DNA of 64,000 nt, taken from assembly GCF_025966695.1 (NCBI RefSeq), contig NZ_JAOEIY010000002.1, positions 124,001-188,000 of the forward strand. The letters are read 5' to 3'. Below are positions 40,513 to 50,630 of this stretch, in pieces. Origin of the DNA: Stutzerimonas sp. S1 (GTDB lineage: Bacteria; Pseudomonadota; Gammaproteobacteria; Pseudomonadales; Pseudomonadaceae). The position numbers and the translations under genes are program-made. Position 1 is the stretch's first letter, and every line of letters begins with the position of its first letter. The notes beneath the pieces were generated by a model. The model worked only from the letters and a program-made list of their open reading frames with translations, had not been told where the DNA came from and ran no database searches.

Positions 40513-41399
40513 TGAGCGTGCTGATCAATAAAGACACCAAAGTCATCTGCCAGGGATTCACCGGATCGCAAGGCACCTTCCACTCCGAGCAGGCTATCGC
40601 CTACGGCACCCAGATGGTCGGTGGTGTCACACCAGGCAAGGGCGGCACGCGGCATCTCGGTCTGCCAGTGTTCAATACGGTGAAGGAAGCCGTCGAGGCG
40701 ACCGGGGCTGACGCGTCGGTCATCTACGTGCCCGCACCTTTCTGCAAGGACTCGATCCTTGAGGCTGCATTCGGTGGCATCAAGCTGATCGTTTGTATTA
40801 CCGAGGGCATTCCGACGCTGGACATGCTGGAGGTGAAAATCAAGTGCGACGCACTGGGTGTACGTCTGATTGGGCCCAATTGCCCAGGCGTCATCACTCC
40901 CGGCGAGTGCAAGATTGGCATCCAGCCGGGGCATATCCATCAACCGGGTAAGGTCGGCATCGTCTCGCGGTCCGGCACCCTGACTTATGAAGCGGTGAAA
41001 CAGACGACCGATGCGGGTTTCGGCCAGTCGACCTGTGTCGGCATCGGTGGCGACCCGATCCCCGGGTCCACCTTCATCGACATCCTGACGCTGTTCCAGA
41101 ATGACCCGCAGACCGAAGCGATCGTGATGATCGGTGAAATCGGAGGGTCGGCGGAGGAGGAGGCAGCGGCTTTCATCAAGGCCAACGTCACCAAACCGGT
41201 CGTGTCCTACATTGCCGGCGTCACGGCGCCGGCAGGTAAGCGCATGGGGCATGCCGGTGCGATCATCTCCGGTGGCAAGGGTACCGCGGAGGAGAAGTTT
41301 GCCGCTCTGCAGGACGCTGGTGTGAAGACCGTGCGCTCGCTGGCTGATATTGGTAAGGCGCTGGCCGAGGTGACTGGCTGGAGCATGCAGGGCGCCTGA
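40512..41399 (+). CDS. sucD: Succinyl-CoA synthetase alpha subunit
   Basis: CoA-binding subunit of succinyl-CoA synthetase, 295 residues. The CoA site [14 protein letters not shown] is N-terminal, and phosphohistidine His247 lies in [20 protein letters not shown]. It is coupled to sucC by a one-base overlap. A G+C-rich stem-loop without a T-run (arms 41414-41423 and 41433-41442) follows 15 bp after the stop. Confidence 0.97.
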   Translation: MSVLINKDTKVICQGFTGSQGTFHSEQAIAYGTQMVGGVTPGKGGTRHLGLPVFNTVKEAVEATGADASVIYVPAPFCKDSILEAAFGGIKLIVCITEGIPTLDMLEVKIKCDALGVRLIGPNCPGVITPGECKIGIQPGHIHQPGKVGIVSRSGTLTYEAVKQTTDAGFGQSTCVGIGGDPIPGSTFIDILTLFQNDPQTEAIVMIGEIGGSAEEEAAAFIKANVTKPVVSYIAGVTAPAGKRMGHAGAIISGGKGTAEEKFAALQDAGVKTVRSLADIGKALAEVTGWSMQGA

Positions 41400-41708
41400 T
41401 ATCAGGTCGTCTGCCGAAGGCCGCTTCTATGGGCGGCCTTCGTGCCACTCGAATTCCCTGCGCCGACTGTGTGCTCGGCATTCATCGCAAGACAATGGCA
41501 TCATTGCCATCTTCCAATTTGCCTGCCGCGTTCACGAGAGGCGCAGGCTGCAGCACGGAGTTGGCCCAATCAGGCCGAATCCTGTTTTCCATATCCACGG
41601 AGAATTTCCTAACCCTTCCCGCTGTTGTGATCGCTGTTGGCTGAAGCTCCAGGGCTTCGGCCGCGTGGTATTTCTCGACAGCCGTTATTCCTTTGGTAGT
41701 TGTTTCGA
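41400..41708. other. Intergenic region sucD-brnQ
   Basis: 309 bp without a supported gene. Near its left end is a ten-base stem-loop (CGAAGGCCGC/GCGGCCTTCG) that may end the sucCD transcript although it lacks a T-tract. No clear promoter was read for brnQ. Confidence 0.5.
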
Positions 41709-43016
41709 ATGAATCGTTTGAAAGGCTTCGACCTGCTTGCCCTGGGCTTCATGACCTTTGCGCTGTTCCTCGGTGCCGGCAATATCATTTTTCCGCCTAG
41801 CGCTGGTATGGCGGCGGGCGAGTTCGTCTGGCAGGCAGCGCTGGGCTTTCTGTTTACGGGGGTGGGGCTGCCTTTGCTGACAGTGGTGGCTCTGGCGCGT
41901 GTAGGCGGCGGCATGGATCGATTGACTGCACCGCTCGGACGGGTTGCTGGTACGCTGCTGGCCATCGCCGTCTACCTGGCTATCGGGCCGTTATTTGCCA
42001 CGCCGCGCACGGCGGTGGTGTCCTTTGAAATGGGGGTAGCCCCATTTGCAGGCAACTCTGCCGCGCCGCTGGCGCTGTATACCTCACTGTTCTTTGCCGC
42101 CGTGCTGTTCCTGGTGCTGAATCCGGGACGTCTGGTCGACAGCGTCGGCAAGTTCATCACACCGGTGCTGCTGGCGGCGCTGCTGGTACTCGGCGGAGCG
42201 GCGCTGTTCGCTCCGGCCGGCGAGATTGGTGCAACCGCCGAAACCTACCAGACCAATCCGTTAATCAAGGGTTTCCTCGAAGGTTACCTGACCATGGATA
42301 CCCTGGGCGCACTGGTGTTCGGCATCGTTATTGCCACTGCCATTCGTGACAAGGGCGTGACCGATGCGGGGCTTGTGACGCGTTACTCGATGACCGCTGG
42401 CGTGATCGCCGCGATCGGGCTGTCGCTGGTTTATCTGGCGCTGTTCTACCTCGGGGCTACCAGCCAGGGCATCGCCGGGGACGCACAGAACGGCGTGCAG
42501 ATTCTCACCAGCTATGTACAGCACACTTTTGGAACCCCGGGTAGTCTGCTACTTGCCATCGTGATCACGCTGGCGTGCCTGACCACGGCGGTCGGCCTCA
42601 CCGTCGCCTGCGGCGAGTTCTTCAGCGCTTTGCTGCCGGTTTCGTACCGCAGCGTGGTCATTCTGTGCGCACTGTTCAGCCTGCTGGTAGCGAATCAGGG
42701 GCTCACGCAGTTGATCAGTGTTTCGGTTCCGGTTCTGGTGGGGCTCTATCCGTTGGCCATTGTTCTGGTCGCGCTAAGCCTGCTCGATCGACTGTGGGTC
42801 TCGCAGGCACGGGTATTCATGCCGGTCATGGCGGTGACGCTGGTCTTCGGCGTAACGGACGGGCTCGCTGCGGCTGGCTTCACACAACTGATCCCGCAGT
42901 GGTTCAGCAGCCTGCCATTCGCCGAGCAGAGCATGGGCTGGTTGCTGCCGGCTCTGGGGATGTTGGCGGTGGCAGTCGTGGTCGATCGACTGCTCGGTAA
43001 ACCGCAGCAAGCGTGA
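41709..43016 (+). CDS. brnQ: Branched-chain amino acid carrier, LivCS/BrnQ family
   Basis: Cation-coupled symporter for leucine, isoleucine and valine, 435 residues with about 12 helices. The N-terminal FALFLGAGNIIFPPSAG is the family signature. The start was set at the ATG; a TTG three codons upstream is in frame. In P. aeruginosa the gene after sucD is, from memory, braB of the same family, so braB may be the appropriate local name. Confidence 0.92.
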   Translation: MNRLKGFDLLALGFMTFALFLGAGNIIFPPSAGMAAGEFVWQAALGFLFTGVGLPLLTVVALARVGGGMDRLTAPLGRVAGTLLAIAVYLAIGPLFATPRTAVVSFEMGVAPFAGNSAAPLALYTSLFFAAVLFLVLNPGRLVDSVGKFITPVLLAALLVLGGAALFAPAGEIGATAETYQTNPLIKGFLEGYLTMDTLGALVFGIVIATAIRDKGVTDAGLVTRYSMTAGVIAAIGLSLVYLALFYLGATSQGIAGDAQNGVQILTSYVQHTFGTPGSLLLAIVITLACLTTAVGLTVACGEFFSALLPVSYRSVVILCALFSLLVANQGLTQLISVSVPVLVGLYPLAIVLVALSLLDRLWVSQARVFMPVMAVTLVFGVTDGLAAAGFTQLIPQWFSSLPFAEQSMGWLLPALGMLAVAVVVDRLLGKPQQA

Positions 43017-43108
43017 TGCTCGCTGGTCTAGTGTGGTAATAGGGTGTTGCTGCAATCAGCACAGCCGCGACAGCGGCCTTGATGCTGCGGGCGCTCGCAG
43101 CGTCTCGC

Positions 43109-43114
43109 TATAAT
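43109..43114 (+). promoter_or_regulatory. Possible -10 element upstream of the DUF599 gene
   Basis: A TATAAT hexamer about 26 bp before the ATG. I see no good -35 at normal spacing, so the promoter call is tentative and the leader would be very short. Confidence 0.4.
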
Positions 43115-43139
43115 CCTGCGCAACTCTCGAGGGGCTGCC

Positions 43140-43865
43140 ATGACGATTGCTGATCATCTGATACCGCATGCTGTTGCGGTCGGCTGGTTCATTCTCTGCT
43201 GGGTGGGGTACACCCGCTACGCCACCTGGCGCGGTCGTGACACGGCTTGCCTGGCCAGCGTGCTGCATCTCTATCGGCAAGACTGGATGCAGCGCCTGCT
43301 GCTGCGCGACAACCGCATCGCCGATGCCAACGTGATCGGTAATCTTGAGCGCAACGCTTCGTTTTTTGCCTCCAGTACTCTGATCATCCTCGCCGGCATC
43401 CTCACCGCCCTCGGCGCGTCCGAGCGCGCCGTGTCGTTGCTGGCCGATCTGCCGTTTGCTCAGCCTGTCAGCCGTGGCCTTTCGGAAATCAAGCTGCTTG
43501 GGCTGGCGGTAGTATTCGTTTACGCCTTCTTCACGTTCAGCTGGTGCATGCGGCAGTACAATTTTGCCGCGGTGCTGGTGGCCTCCGCGCCGATGGCGGG
43601 GGAGCGCAACGTCAGCGATCTGGAACGTAAGGCATTTGCCGAGCGGGCCGCGCGGGTCATCTCGATGGCGGCCAATCAGTTCAACTTCGGTTTGCGGGCC
43701 TACTACTTCGGCATGGCCACGCTGGCCTGGTTCATCCATCCGTGGTTCTTCATGCTGGTCACCACGGGGGTAGTGCTGATTCTCTACCGCCGTGAGTTTC
43801 ATTCGGACGTACTGCAGGTCATGGTGTTCACGCCAACCTCTACCACCGACCCGCTCAAGGAGTAG
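43140..43865 (+). CDS. DUF599 family membrane protein
   Basis: 241-residue inner-membrane protein of DUF599. Four or so helices are visible: residues 8-25, about 76-95, 118-137 and 190-215. Conserved stretches include RNASFFASSTLIILAGI, FAYFFFTF-like FVYAFFTFSWCMRQYN and NQFNFGLRAYYFG. The function is unknown. It lies between the amino acid carrier and two thioesterase genes, an order I recall from P. aeruginosa. Confidence 0.86.
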   Translation: MTIADHLIPHAVAVGWFILCWVGYTRYATWRGRDTACLASVLHLYRQDWMQRLLLRDNRIADANVIGNLERNASFFASSTLIILAGILTALGASERAVSLLADLPFAQPVSRGLSEIKLLGLAVVFVYAFFTFSWCMRQYNFAAVLVASAPMAGERNVSDLERKAFAERAARVISMAANQFNFGLRAYYFGMATLAWFIHPWFFMLVTTGVVLILYRREFHSDVLQVMVFTPTSTTDPLKE

Positions 43866-43922
43866 GGGTAGCGCTGGCGAAGCGGTATCATGCCGGGCTC
43901 GATTCAGTGTCCGAGAGTACCG

Positions 43923-44384
43923 ATGAGCGACAGCCATATTCTTGAGCGTACCCAACGCTTTCTCTCTTTATTGCGCCATTGCCAGGTGCTCGGCTTGCGC
44001 GTTGAGCATGCCGATCGCGACGGCCTGACTCTGCGCTTGCCCTACAGCGACAAGCTGATCGGCAATCCGGAAACCGGCGGCATTCATGGTGGCGCTATAA
44101 CCACGCTCATGGATACCACCTGCGGCATTTCAACTGCCTGTGCGCTGCCGGAGCTGGAAGTCTGTCCGACGCTCGATCTCCGTATCGACTACATGCATCC
44201 GGCTGAGCCCGGCCACGATGTGTTTGGCTTTGCCGAGTGCTATCGAGTCACCCCGACAGTGATCTTCACCCGAGGTGTCGCCTACCAGCGCGACATCAAT
44301 GAGCCCATCGCTCACGTGGTTGGCACTTTCATGCGCATGGGTAAAGGTGTACAGCCCTTGGTGGCAAAGGGGGGCGAGGCGTGA
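43923..44384 (+). CDS. PaaI-type hotdog thioesterase (first of a tandem pair)
   Basis: 153-residue single-hotdog protein, probably an acyl-CoA thioesterase acting in the cytoplasm. The helix motif GNPETGGIHGGAITTLMDTTCG contains the conserved HGG and the acidic residue four to five positions later, typical of PaaI-like enzymes. The ATG at 43923 has GAGAG upstream; an in-frame ATG 11 codons earlier is possible. The stop overlaps the GTG start of the next thioesterase, so the two are coupled and may form a heteromeric or functionally paired unit. The substrate is unknown. Confidence 0.85.
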   Translation: MSDSHILERTQRFLSLLRHCQVLGLRVEHADRDGLTLRLPYSDKLIGNPETGGIHGGAITTLMDTTCGISTACALPELEVCPTLDLRIDYMHPAEPGHDVFGFAECYRVTPTVIFTRGVAYQRDINEPIAHVVGTFMRMGKGVQPLVAKGGEA

Positions 44385-44827
44385 GCAAGGTGAATTTCAA
44401 CGAGCTGGTACGTCAGGCGCATGAAAGCAATGACTACGACCCACTGATTAACCTAGTGCCCTACGCCAGGCTAATTGGGATCGAATGCCTGCGCCTGGGC
44501 GATGAGATGGTGTTCCGCCTGCCGCAGAACGAGGACAACATCGGCAACCCGATGCTGCCGGCCATACATGGCGGGGTGATCGCCGGCTTCATGGAACATG
44601 CGGCGATGCTGCATCTACTGATGTTCATGGGCGCACCACATTTGCCGAAAATCATCGACTTCTCGATAGATTATCTGCGAGCCGGTCACTATCGTGACAC
44701 CTTCGCTGCCTGCCAGGTATGGCGCCAGGGGCGCAGGGTCGCCAACGTCGCGATCACTGCCTGGCAAACTACCCAGGCCGAACCCATAGCTACCGCCCGC
44801 TGCCATTTCAAGATCGACGAACCCTGA
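44381..44827 (+). CDS. PaaI-type hotdog thioesterase (second of a tandem pair)
   Basis: 148 residues, same fold as the preceding gene but strongly diverged. The active-site helix reads NPMLPAIHGGVIAGFMEHAAM, so the HGG is kept and Glu replaces Asp as the likely catalytic acid. It starts with GTG overlapping the upstream stop (GTGA). The low similarity between the two partners suggests different acyl substrates rather than a recent duplication. Confidence 0.83.
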   Translation: MSKVNFNELVRQAHESNDYDPLINLVPYARLIGIECLRLGDEMVFRLPQNEDNIGNPMLPAIHGGVIAGFMEHAAMLHLLMFMGAPHLPKIIDFSIDYLRAGHYRDTFAACQVWRQGRRVANVAITAWQTTQAEPIATARCHFKIDEP

Positions 44828-44883
44828 CGTTCGGGCGAGGGTGGCCGGCTGGCGACCACCCAAGTTTGAGTCAAGGATTGTGA

Positions 44884-46119
44884 ATGGATGCGTTGTTGAT
44901 TCTCGGCGGTCTGCTGTTGACCCTTGCGGGTCTGGTCTGGCTGGTCAGCCTCGCCTTCGGGACCAGTCTCTTCTGGGGCATCGGCAGCCTGCTGCCGCCT
45001 GTCACACTCGCCTATGTGGTGCGGCACTGGAACGTGGCGCGCAAGGCGCTGCTGTTGGTTGGACTGGGCTTCATTCCCATGATCGTCGGCTTGTCGCTGT
45101 TGGCCGCGCGGGATGCCGAGCGGCTGGCGGCAATCTTCAGCATGCAATGGCTGCCTCAGAAGGCACAGCCTGAGCTGGCTACCCAGCTGCGTGGCCAGCT
45201 GAACGGCCGGGCTTTTACACCGCAGTACGGCGAGTACATTGATGGCGTACTGACGCTACGGGCGGGCAAGGACTTCTTCGCTCGACAGGAAGTCAGCATT
45301 CGCCTGCCGGAGCAGTTAGAGGGGCCGCTGGCCTTGGATGTGCTGCCGGATGATACCGGCAACCTCCCGGAGATCCGACTGTCCTGGTTGGAGCCCGGAA
45401 CCGAGCGGCCGGAAGCGAGGCGGCTAACGGGTGGCTATACCCTGCACCTGGATCTGCAGCCGGAGGCACCCAACACATTGCGTGGGGACTTCCATCTGGT
45501 CCTGCCGCCGCACTTTGCGACCAGCCTGAGCGGAAAGGTCGAGCTATATACCAATCACCTGCGCTATCGCGATGGGCAGGTCGATACACAGCACGATTCC
45601 CTGGACACGATCGCTTATGTGGTGAAGGACTACCTGCAGCGCCGGTATGCCACTCGTGATGTTCAATTGGCACCGTTAGATGACGTCAGCTTGGCGGCGA
45701 CCCGATTGACTATTGCTGCACGTGGTACCGTCCAGGGGCAAGAAGCGACACACGAACTCGTTCTGCTCAAAACCGCACAAGGCTGGCATGTCGAGGGAGA
45801 CAACTATCCGCCGCTGGCCGCTGTGCAAGCACCGGCCAAACCGAGCGCTGCTCTGGTAGAGCCTGTCGTCGCACCGCCTGCCAGCACGCTCGATCGTCGG
45901 CCACGCTTCTCCATGGACCGTCTGTTGCGCAATCCCGGGCGTTACGAGCATCTGCTAGTGCGCGCCCATACCGAGCGCGGTGGCGTGGCGGAAGGGCGTT
46001 TCATGGGCCTCGACAGTGAGGGCAACTTGCGCATTCGTCGTGTCATCAGCGGCCCTGGTGAGGCCTATTACAACTTGGCGCCAGGCGAAATCGTGCTGTT
46101 GGAGTTGCTGGAGCCGTAA
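44884..46119 (+). CDS. Membrane-anchored protein of unknown function with possible Sm/SH3-like tail
   Basis: 411 residues; I do not recognise a characterised family. The first 80 residues contain about three hydrophobic helices. Residues from about 90 to 310 are predicted beta-rich and soluble, with a Gln/Arg-Gly start (LRGQLNGRAFTPQYGEY). A Pro/Ala linker (about 315-340) leads to a compact 65-residue tail with alternating hydrophobic strands (HLLVRAHTERGGVAEGRFMG, then GNLRIRRV and GEIVLLELL) that looks like a small beta-barrel. It lies between the thioesterase pair and htpG; the context gives no clear pathway. Confidence 0.75.
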   Translation: MDALLILGGLLLTLAGLVWLVSLAFGTSLFWGIGSLLPPVTLAYVVRHWNVARKALLLVGLGFIPMIVGLSLLAARDAERLAAIFSMQWLPQKAQPELATQLRGQLNGRAFTPQYGEYIDGVLTLRAGKDFFARQEVSIRLPEQLEGPLALDVLPDDTGNLPEIRLSWLEPGTERPEARRLTGGYTLHLDLQPEAPNTLRGDFHLVLPPHFATSLSGKVELYTNHLRYRDGQVDTQHDSLDTIAYVVKDYLQRRYATRDVQLAPLDDVSLAATRLTIAARGTVQGQEATHELVLLKTAQGWHVEGDNYPPLAAVQAPAKPSAALVEPVVAPPASTLDRRPRFSMDRLLRNPGRYEHLLVRAHTERGGVAEGRFMGLDSEGNLRIRRVISGPGEAYYNLAPGEIVLLELLEP

Positions 46120-46192
46120 CCGCAGCGGGGCAAGCGATGGCCTGCATCTCGCGCCAAGGTGTGCGGCAGCCCGTCAGCGTGCGTTCATAGCC

Positions 46193-46221
46193 CTTGAAAT
46201 CCGTCGCGCGATCCCCCATCT
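46193..46221 (+). promoter_or_regulatory. Sigma-32 (RpoH) heat-shock promoter of htpG
   Basis: CTTGAAA, 14 bases, CCCCATCT. Both elements match the sigma-32 consensus (CTTGAAA, CCCCATNT) with allowed spacing. It ends about 57 bp before the htpG ATG. Confidence 0.9.
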
Positions 46222-46277
46222 GCCTGACACTGCCGCAGTTGCGGCCCGTGCCATTGACGATGTGGAGTTTGTGAACG

Positions 46278-48197
<1,920 letters not shown>

Positions 48198-48219
48198 GGC
48201 TGAGGCAAACGCCGTAAAG

Positions 48220-48249
48220 AAAAGGCCCGTCGCATGACGGGCCTTTTCG
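48220..48249. terminator. Bidirectional terminator between htpG and the OsmC gene
   Basis: Twelve-base arms AAAAGGCCCGTC/GACGGGCCTTTT around a GCAT loop. T-rich ends on both strands fit termination of the convergent htpG and osmC-type genes. Confidence 0.9.
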
Positions 48250-48262
48250 TTTCGCGGGTGGA

Positions 48263-48697
48263 TTATACGAGTTCGCTGACCAGGCGCGTGCCATGGGCCA
48301 AGTTGTCGGCGACCGGGCAGCGCTGCTCGATCTGTTCGAGCATGGCCTGCTTGGCTTCCCGGCTGAGATCGGCATCGATGTCGACCTTCACCCGCAGCTC
48401 TTGGAAACCGGGGCGGACGCTGGGGTCGCGACCGAGCAGGCCAGCCGGATCGTAATCGGCTTCGATCTCGAACTGCATCCCGCGCAGCTCGATCTTCTGC
48501 TGGTGCGCGATGAATCGGCCGATGGTCCCGAAGCAGCCAGCCACGGCTGCAAGGATGGCTTCCAGTGGCGTCGGCCCGAGGTCCTGACCCGCGGCATGTT
48601 TGGGTTGATCCATGATCAGCCGATGATTGCCGCATTCCACTTCGATGCTCATGCCTGCGTTCATCTGTCCGCGAGCGCTGATGGTTTTGAGTGCCAT
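48263..48697 (-). CDS. OsmC-family protein
   Basis: 144-residue OsmC/Ohr-fold protein, a family of thiol-dependent (hydro)peroxidases. The two characteristic Cys residues are present, in AAVAGCFGTIGRF and EQRCPVADNL. Which peroxide it reduces cannot be told. The ATG at 48697 was chosen because the conserved protein begins MALKTISARG; the frame continues upstream without similarity. It is convergent with htpG. Confidence 0.87.
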   Translation of the reverse strand: MALKTISARGQMNAGMSIEVECGNHRLIMDQPKHAAGQDLGPTPLEAILAAVAGCFGTIGRFIAHQQKIELRGMQFEIEADYDPAGLLGRDPSVRPGFQELRVKVDIDADLSREAKQAMLEQIEQRCPVADNLAHGTRLVSELV

Positions 48698-48921
48698 GGA
48701 TGGATCCTTTGGTTTCGGGTTCGTGGTGGAGCCTGGTCGATAAGATACGTCAGGACTACAGGACAGCGAGAGGGTACTGGCGGCAGACAGCTTCACCTTT
48801 GATATCGATCAAATACCGGTGGGGGTATATGGTCCGGCATTCGGATTTGGGGTCGAAAGCAATAAGCCGAACGGCATGCACCGGCGGTTGTCTATCAGGC
48901 TGGTTGTCAGGAGGACTTCAG

Positions 48922-49956
48922 TTGTCGATTGCACGTATCTGCCTCATTACATGTTGCCTGCTCGGACTTATTTCGGCTGCGCAGGCGCGCGACTATCGCT
49001 ACAGCGATGCCCACTTGCATTACGTGGACTTCTTTCAGGAAAGCGACGGCATGCCCAAGCTGCTGGCGGCAATGGATGCCGGGAAGATTGATCACGTGAT
49101 GATCAGCGGTATTCCAGTGGCCAAGAAATGGCACGAGAACGAGCCGAAGCGGCCACGGTACTACGCCGGCGACGATGCACCGGTGTACTGGTACAGCGCG
49201 ACCGATGTGCTGGTGGCTGCCGCTCTGGAGGAACTTGATGAGACGCAACGCCAGCGTTTCCATCCATTTCTCTCCGGCTTCAATCCCAACGATAAGAACG
49301 CCGATGCACACATCCGCCGGATGCTGGAGCTTCATCCCGGTCTTTGGCAGGGCATTGGCGAAGTGTTTACCCGTCACGATGACGTGACCGCCCTGACCGA
49401 AGGCGATACGCCGAGGGCCAACAACGAGGCGCTGGCGCGCGTCTACCACCTGGCTGCAGAGTTCGACCTGCCGGTGCTGCTGCACACCAATATCACCTCC
49501 AAGCGCGAACGCAATCCTCTGTATCTGACGGAGCTGGAGGAACCGCTGCGCAACCATCCACATACTCGATTCATCTGGGCGCATGCCGGCACCAGCATGG
49601 AGCTGCATCGCCATCAGGAGAAGCTCGAGTTTCTCCTGCCGACGGTGAAGCGGTTGCTCGATGACTACCCCAATCTCTATATCGATCTATCGTGGACCAT
49701 GCTCAATCCCTACCTGCTCGACGAACACGGTAAGCCGGATGCGCAGTGGCTTGCACTGGTCGAGCTCCATCCGACCCGCTTCGTGCTGGGTTCCGACGTG
49801 GTTGGACGTTTCGACAAGCTGGGTGAGGGGATGGCGGCTTTCGCACCGTTCCTCGATGCGCTGCCGGAGGATGTCGCGCGCCAGGTCGCGCGGGAGAATT
49901 TTCTTGCGTTGTTGCCGCGCGACAAGACCCGCAATGAAGGATTGTCACGCCCCTGA
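48922..49956 (+). CDS. Exported amidohydrolase-family metal-dependent hydrolase
   Basis: 344-residue protein of the amidohydrolase superfamily (TIM barrel). Metal-site motifs visible are DAHLHY at the N-terminus, LLHTNI, FIWAHAG and LGSDVVGRF. A hydrophobic signal peptide ends near AAQARDYRYS. I chose a TTG start because AGGAGG lies 7 bp upstream and the signal peptide begins there; no ATG is suitably placed. The substrate is unknown. It is divergent from the OsmC gene, with DUF3859 just downstream. Confidence 0.82.
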   Translation: MSIARICLITCCLLGLISAAQARDYRYSDAHLHYVDFFQESDGMPKLLAAMDAGKIDHVMISGIPVAKKWHENEPKRPRYYAGDDAPVYWYSATDVLVAAALEELDETQRQRFHPFLSGFNPNDKNADAHIRRMLELHPGLWQGIGEVFTRHDDVTALTEGDTPRANNEALARVYHLAAEFDLPVLLHTNITSKRERNPLYLTELEEPLRNHPHTRFIWAHAGTSMELHRHQEKLEFLLPTVKRLLDDYPNLYIDLSWTMLNPYLLDEHGKPDAQWLALVELHPTRFVLGSDVVGRFDKLGEGMAAFAPFLDALPEDVARQVARENFLALLPRDKTRNEGLSRP

Positions 49957-50006
49957 AATGAGCGAGTCATATTCTCCAGCCTTTCGAAATGAAGGCGAGG
50001 CTGGAC

Positions 50007-50471
50007 ATGCGATTCAAATCAATGGTTTTTTGGCTCTCGGCGGCGCTGTTCGCTGAAAGCGCCATGGCGCAGGTGCGTCTCGACGGCGACGTGGAGTACG
50101 GAGTATTCGAAAGCCCGGAGGTTGAACTTGAAGCGGGGCAGCGGTTGCTGCGTACCGGCGCGCAGTCAATCAAGCACACCACTGATATCCCAGCCAGGCT
50201 GGGGACCAAGTTTGGTCTGCGCTATAGCCTGGTGGGAAAGCGTGAAGGGGACACGCCACTGACCCTGCTTTATCTCACACCAGGTGTCGTGACGGCCGAT
50301 GGCGTTCGTCACGACAAGTTCGAGGTGGTTCAGGCGCTGGCGCCGGCTGCCGCCCAAGACGTCATGGCGTTCGAGTTCACCGAACCACACGAGCTGGTGC
50401 GCGGTGAATGGCATTTCTTCGTGTTTCAGGGTGACCGCAAGCTCGCCGAGCAGCGCTTCAATATTCGGTGA
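50007..50471 (+). CDS. DUF3859 domain protein, exported
   Basis: 154 residues. A signal peptide ends in ESAMAQV (cleavage near residue 22), followed by a single DUF3859-like beta-sandwich domain (GDVEYGVFESPEVEL; GTKFGLRYSLVGKREGDTPLTL; EFTEPHELVRGEWHFFVFQGDRKLAEQ). The function is unknown. The ATG at 50007 has GGCGAGG upstream. It lies 50 bp after the amidohydrolase gene, possibly in one transcript. Confidence 0.85.
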   Translation: MRFKSMVFWLSAALFAESAMAQVRLDGDVEYGVFESPEVELEAGQRLLRTGAQSIKHTTDIPARLGTKFGLRYSLVGKREGDTPLTLLYLTPGVVTADGVRHDKFEVVQALAPAAAQDVMAFEFTEPHELVRGEWHFFVFQGDRKLAEQRFNIR

Positions 50472-50544
50472 GTCCTGGCCGAGGTTGTTGTGCTGCCATT
50501 CATCGGCAAAGCCTCGAAGTTGCCGATTTATTGGCGTCAAAGAT

Positions 50545-50572
50545 TCAAGTGTTAGAAAGCTCGCTCCGATAA
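50545..50572 (+). promoter_or_regulatory. Possible sigma-28 promoter of the chemoreceptor gene
   Basis: TCAA, 16 bases, TCCGATAA, about 58 bp before the ATG. The -10 has one mismatch to GCCGATAA and the spacer is one base longer than ideal. Chemoreceptor genes are frequent FliA targets. Confidence 0.5.
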
Positions 50573-50630
50573 TGTGACCGAATCGGCATTCTGACTGCCG
50601 CAAAATTCTGTCATGGAGCGAGGTTGTCCC

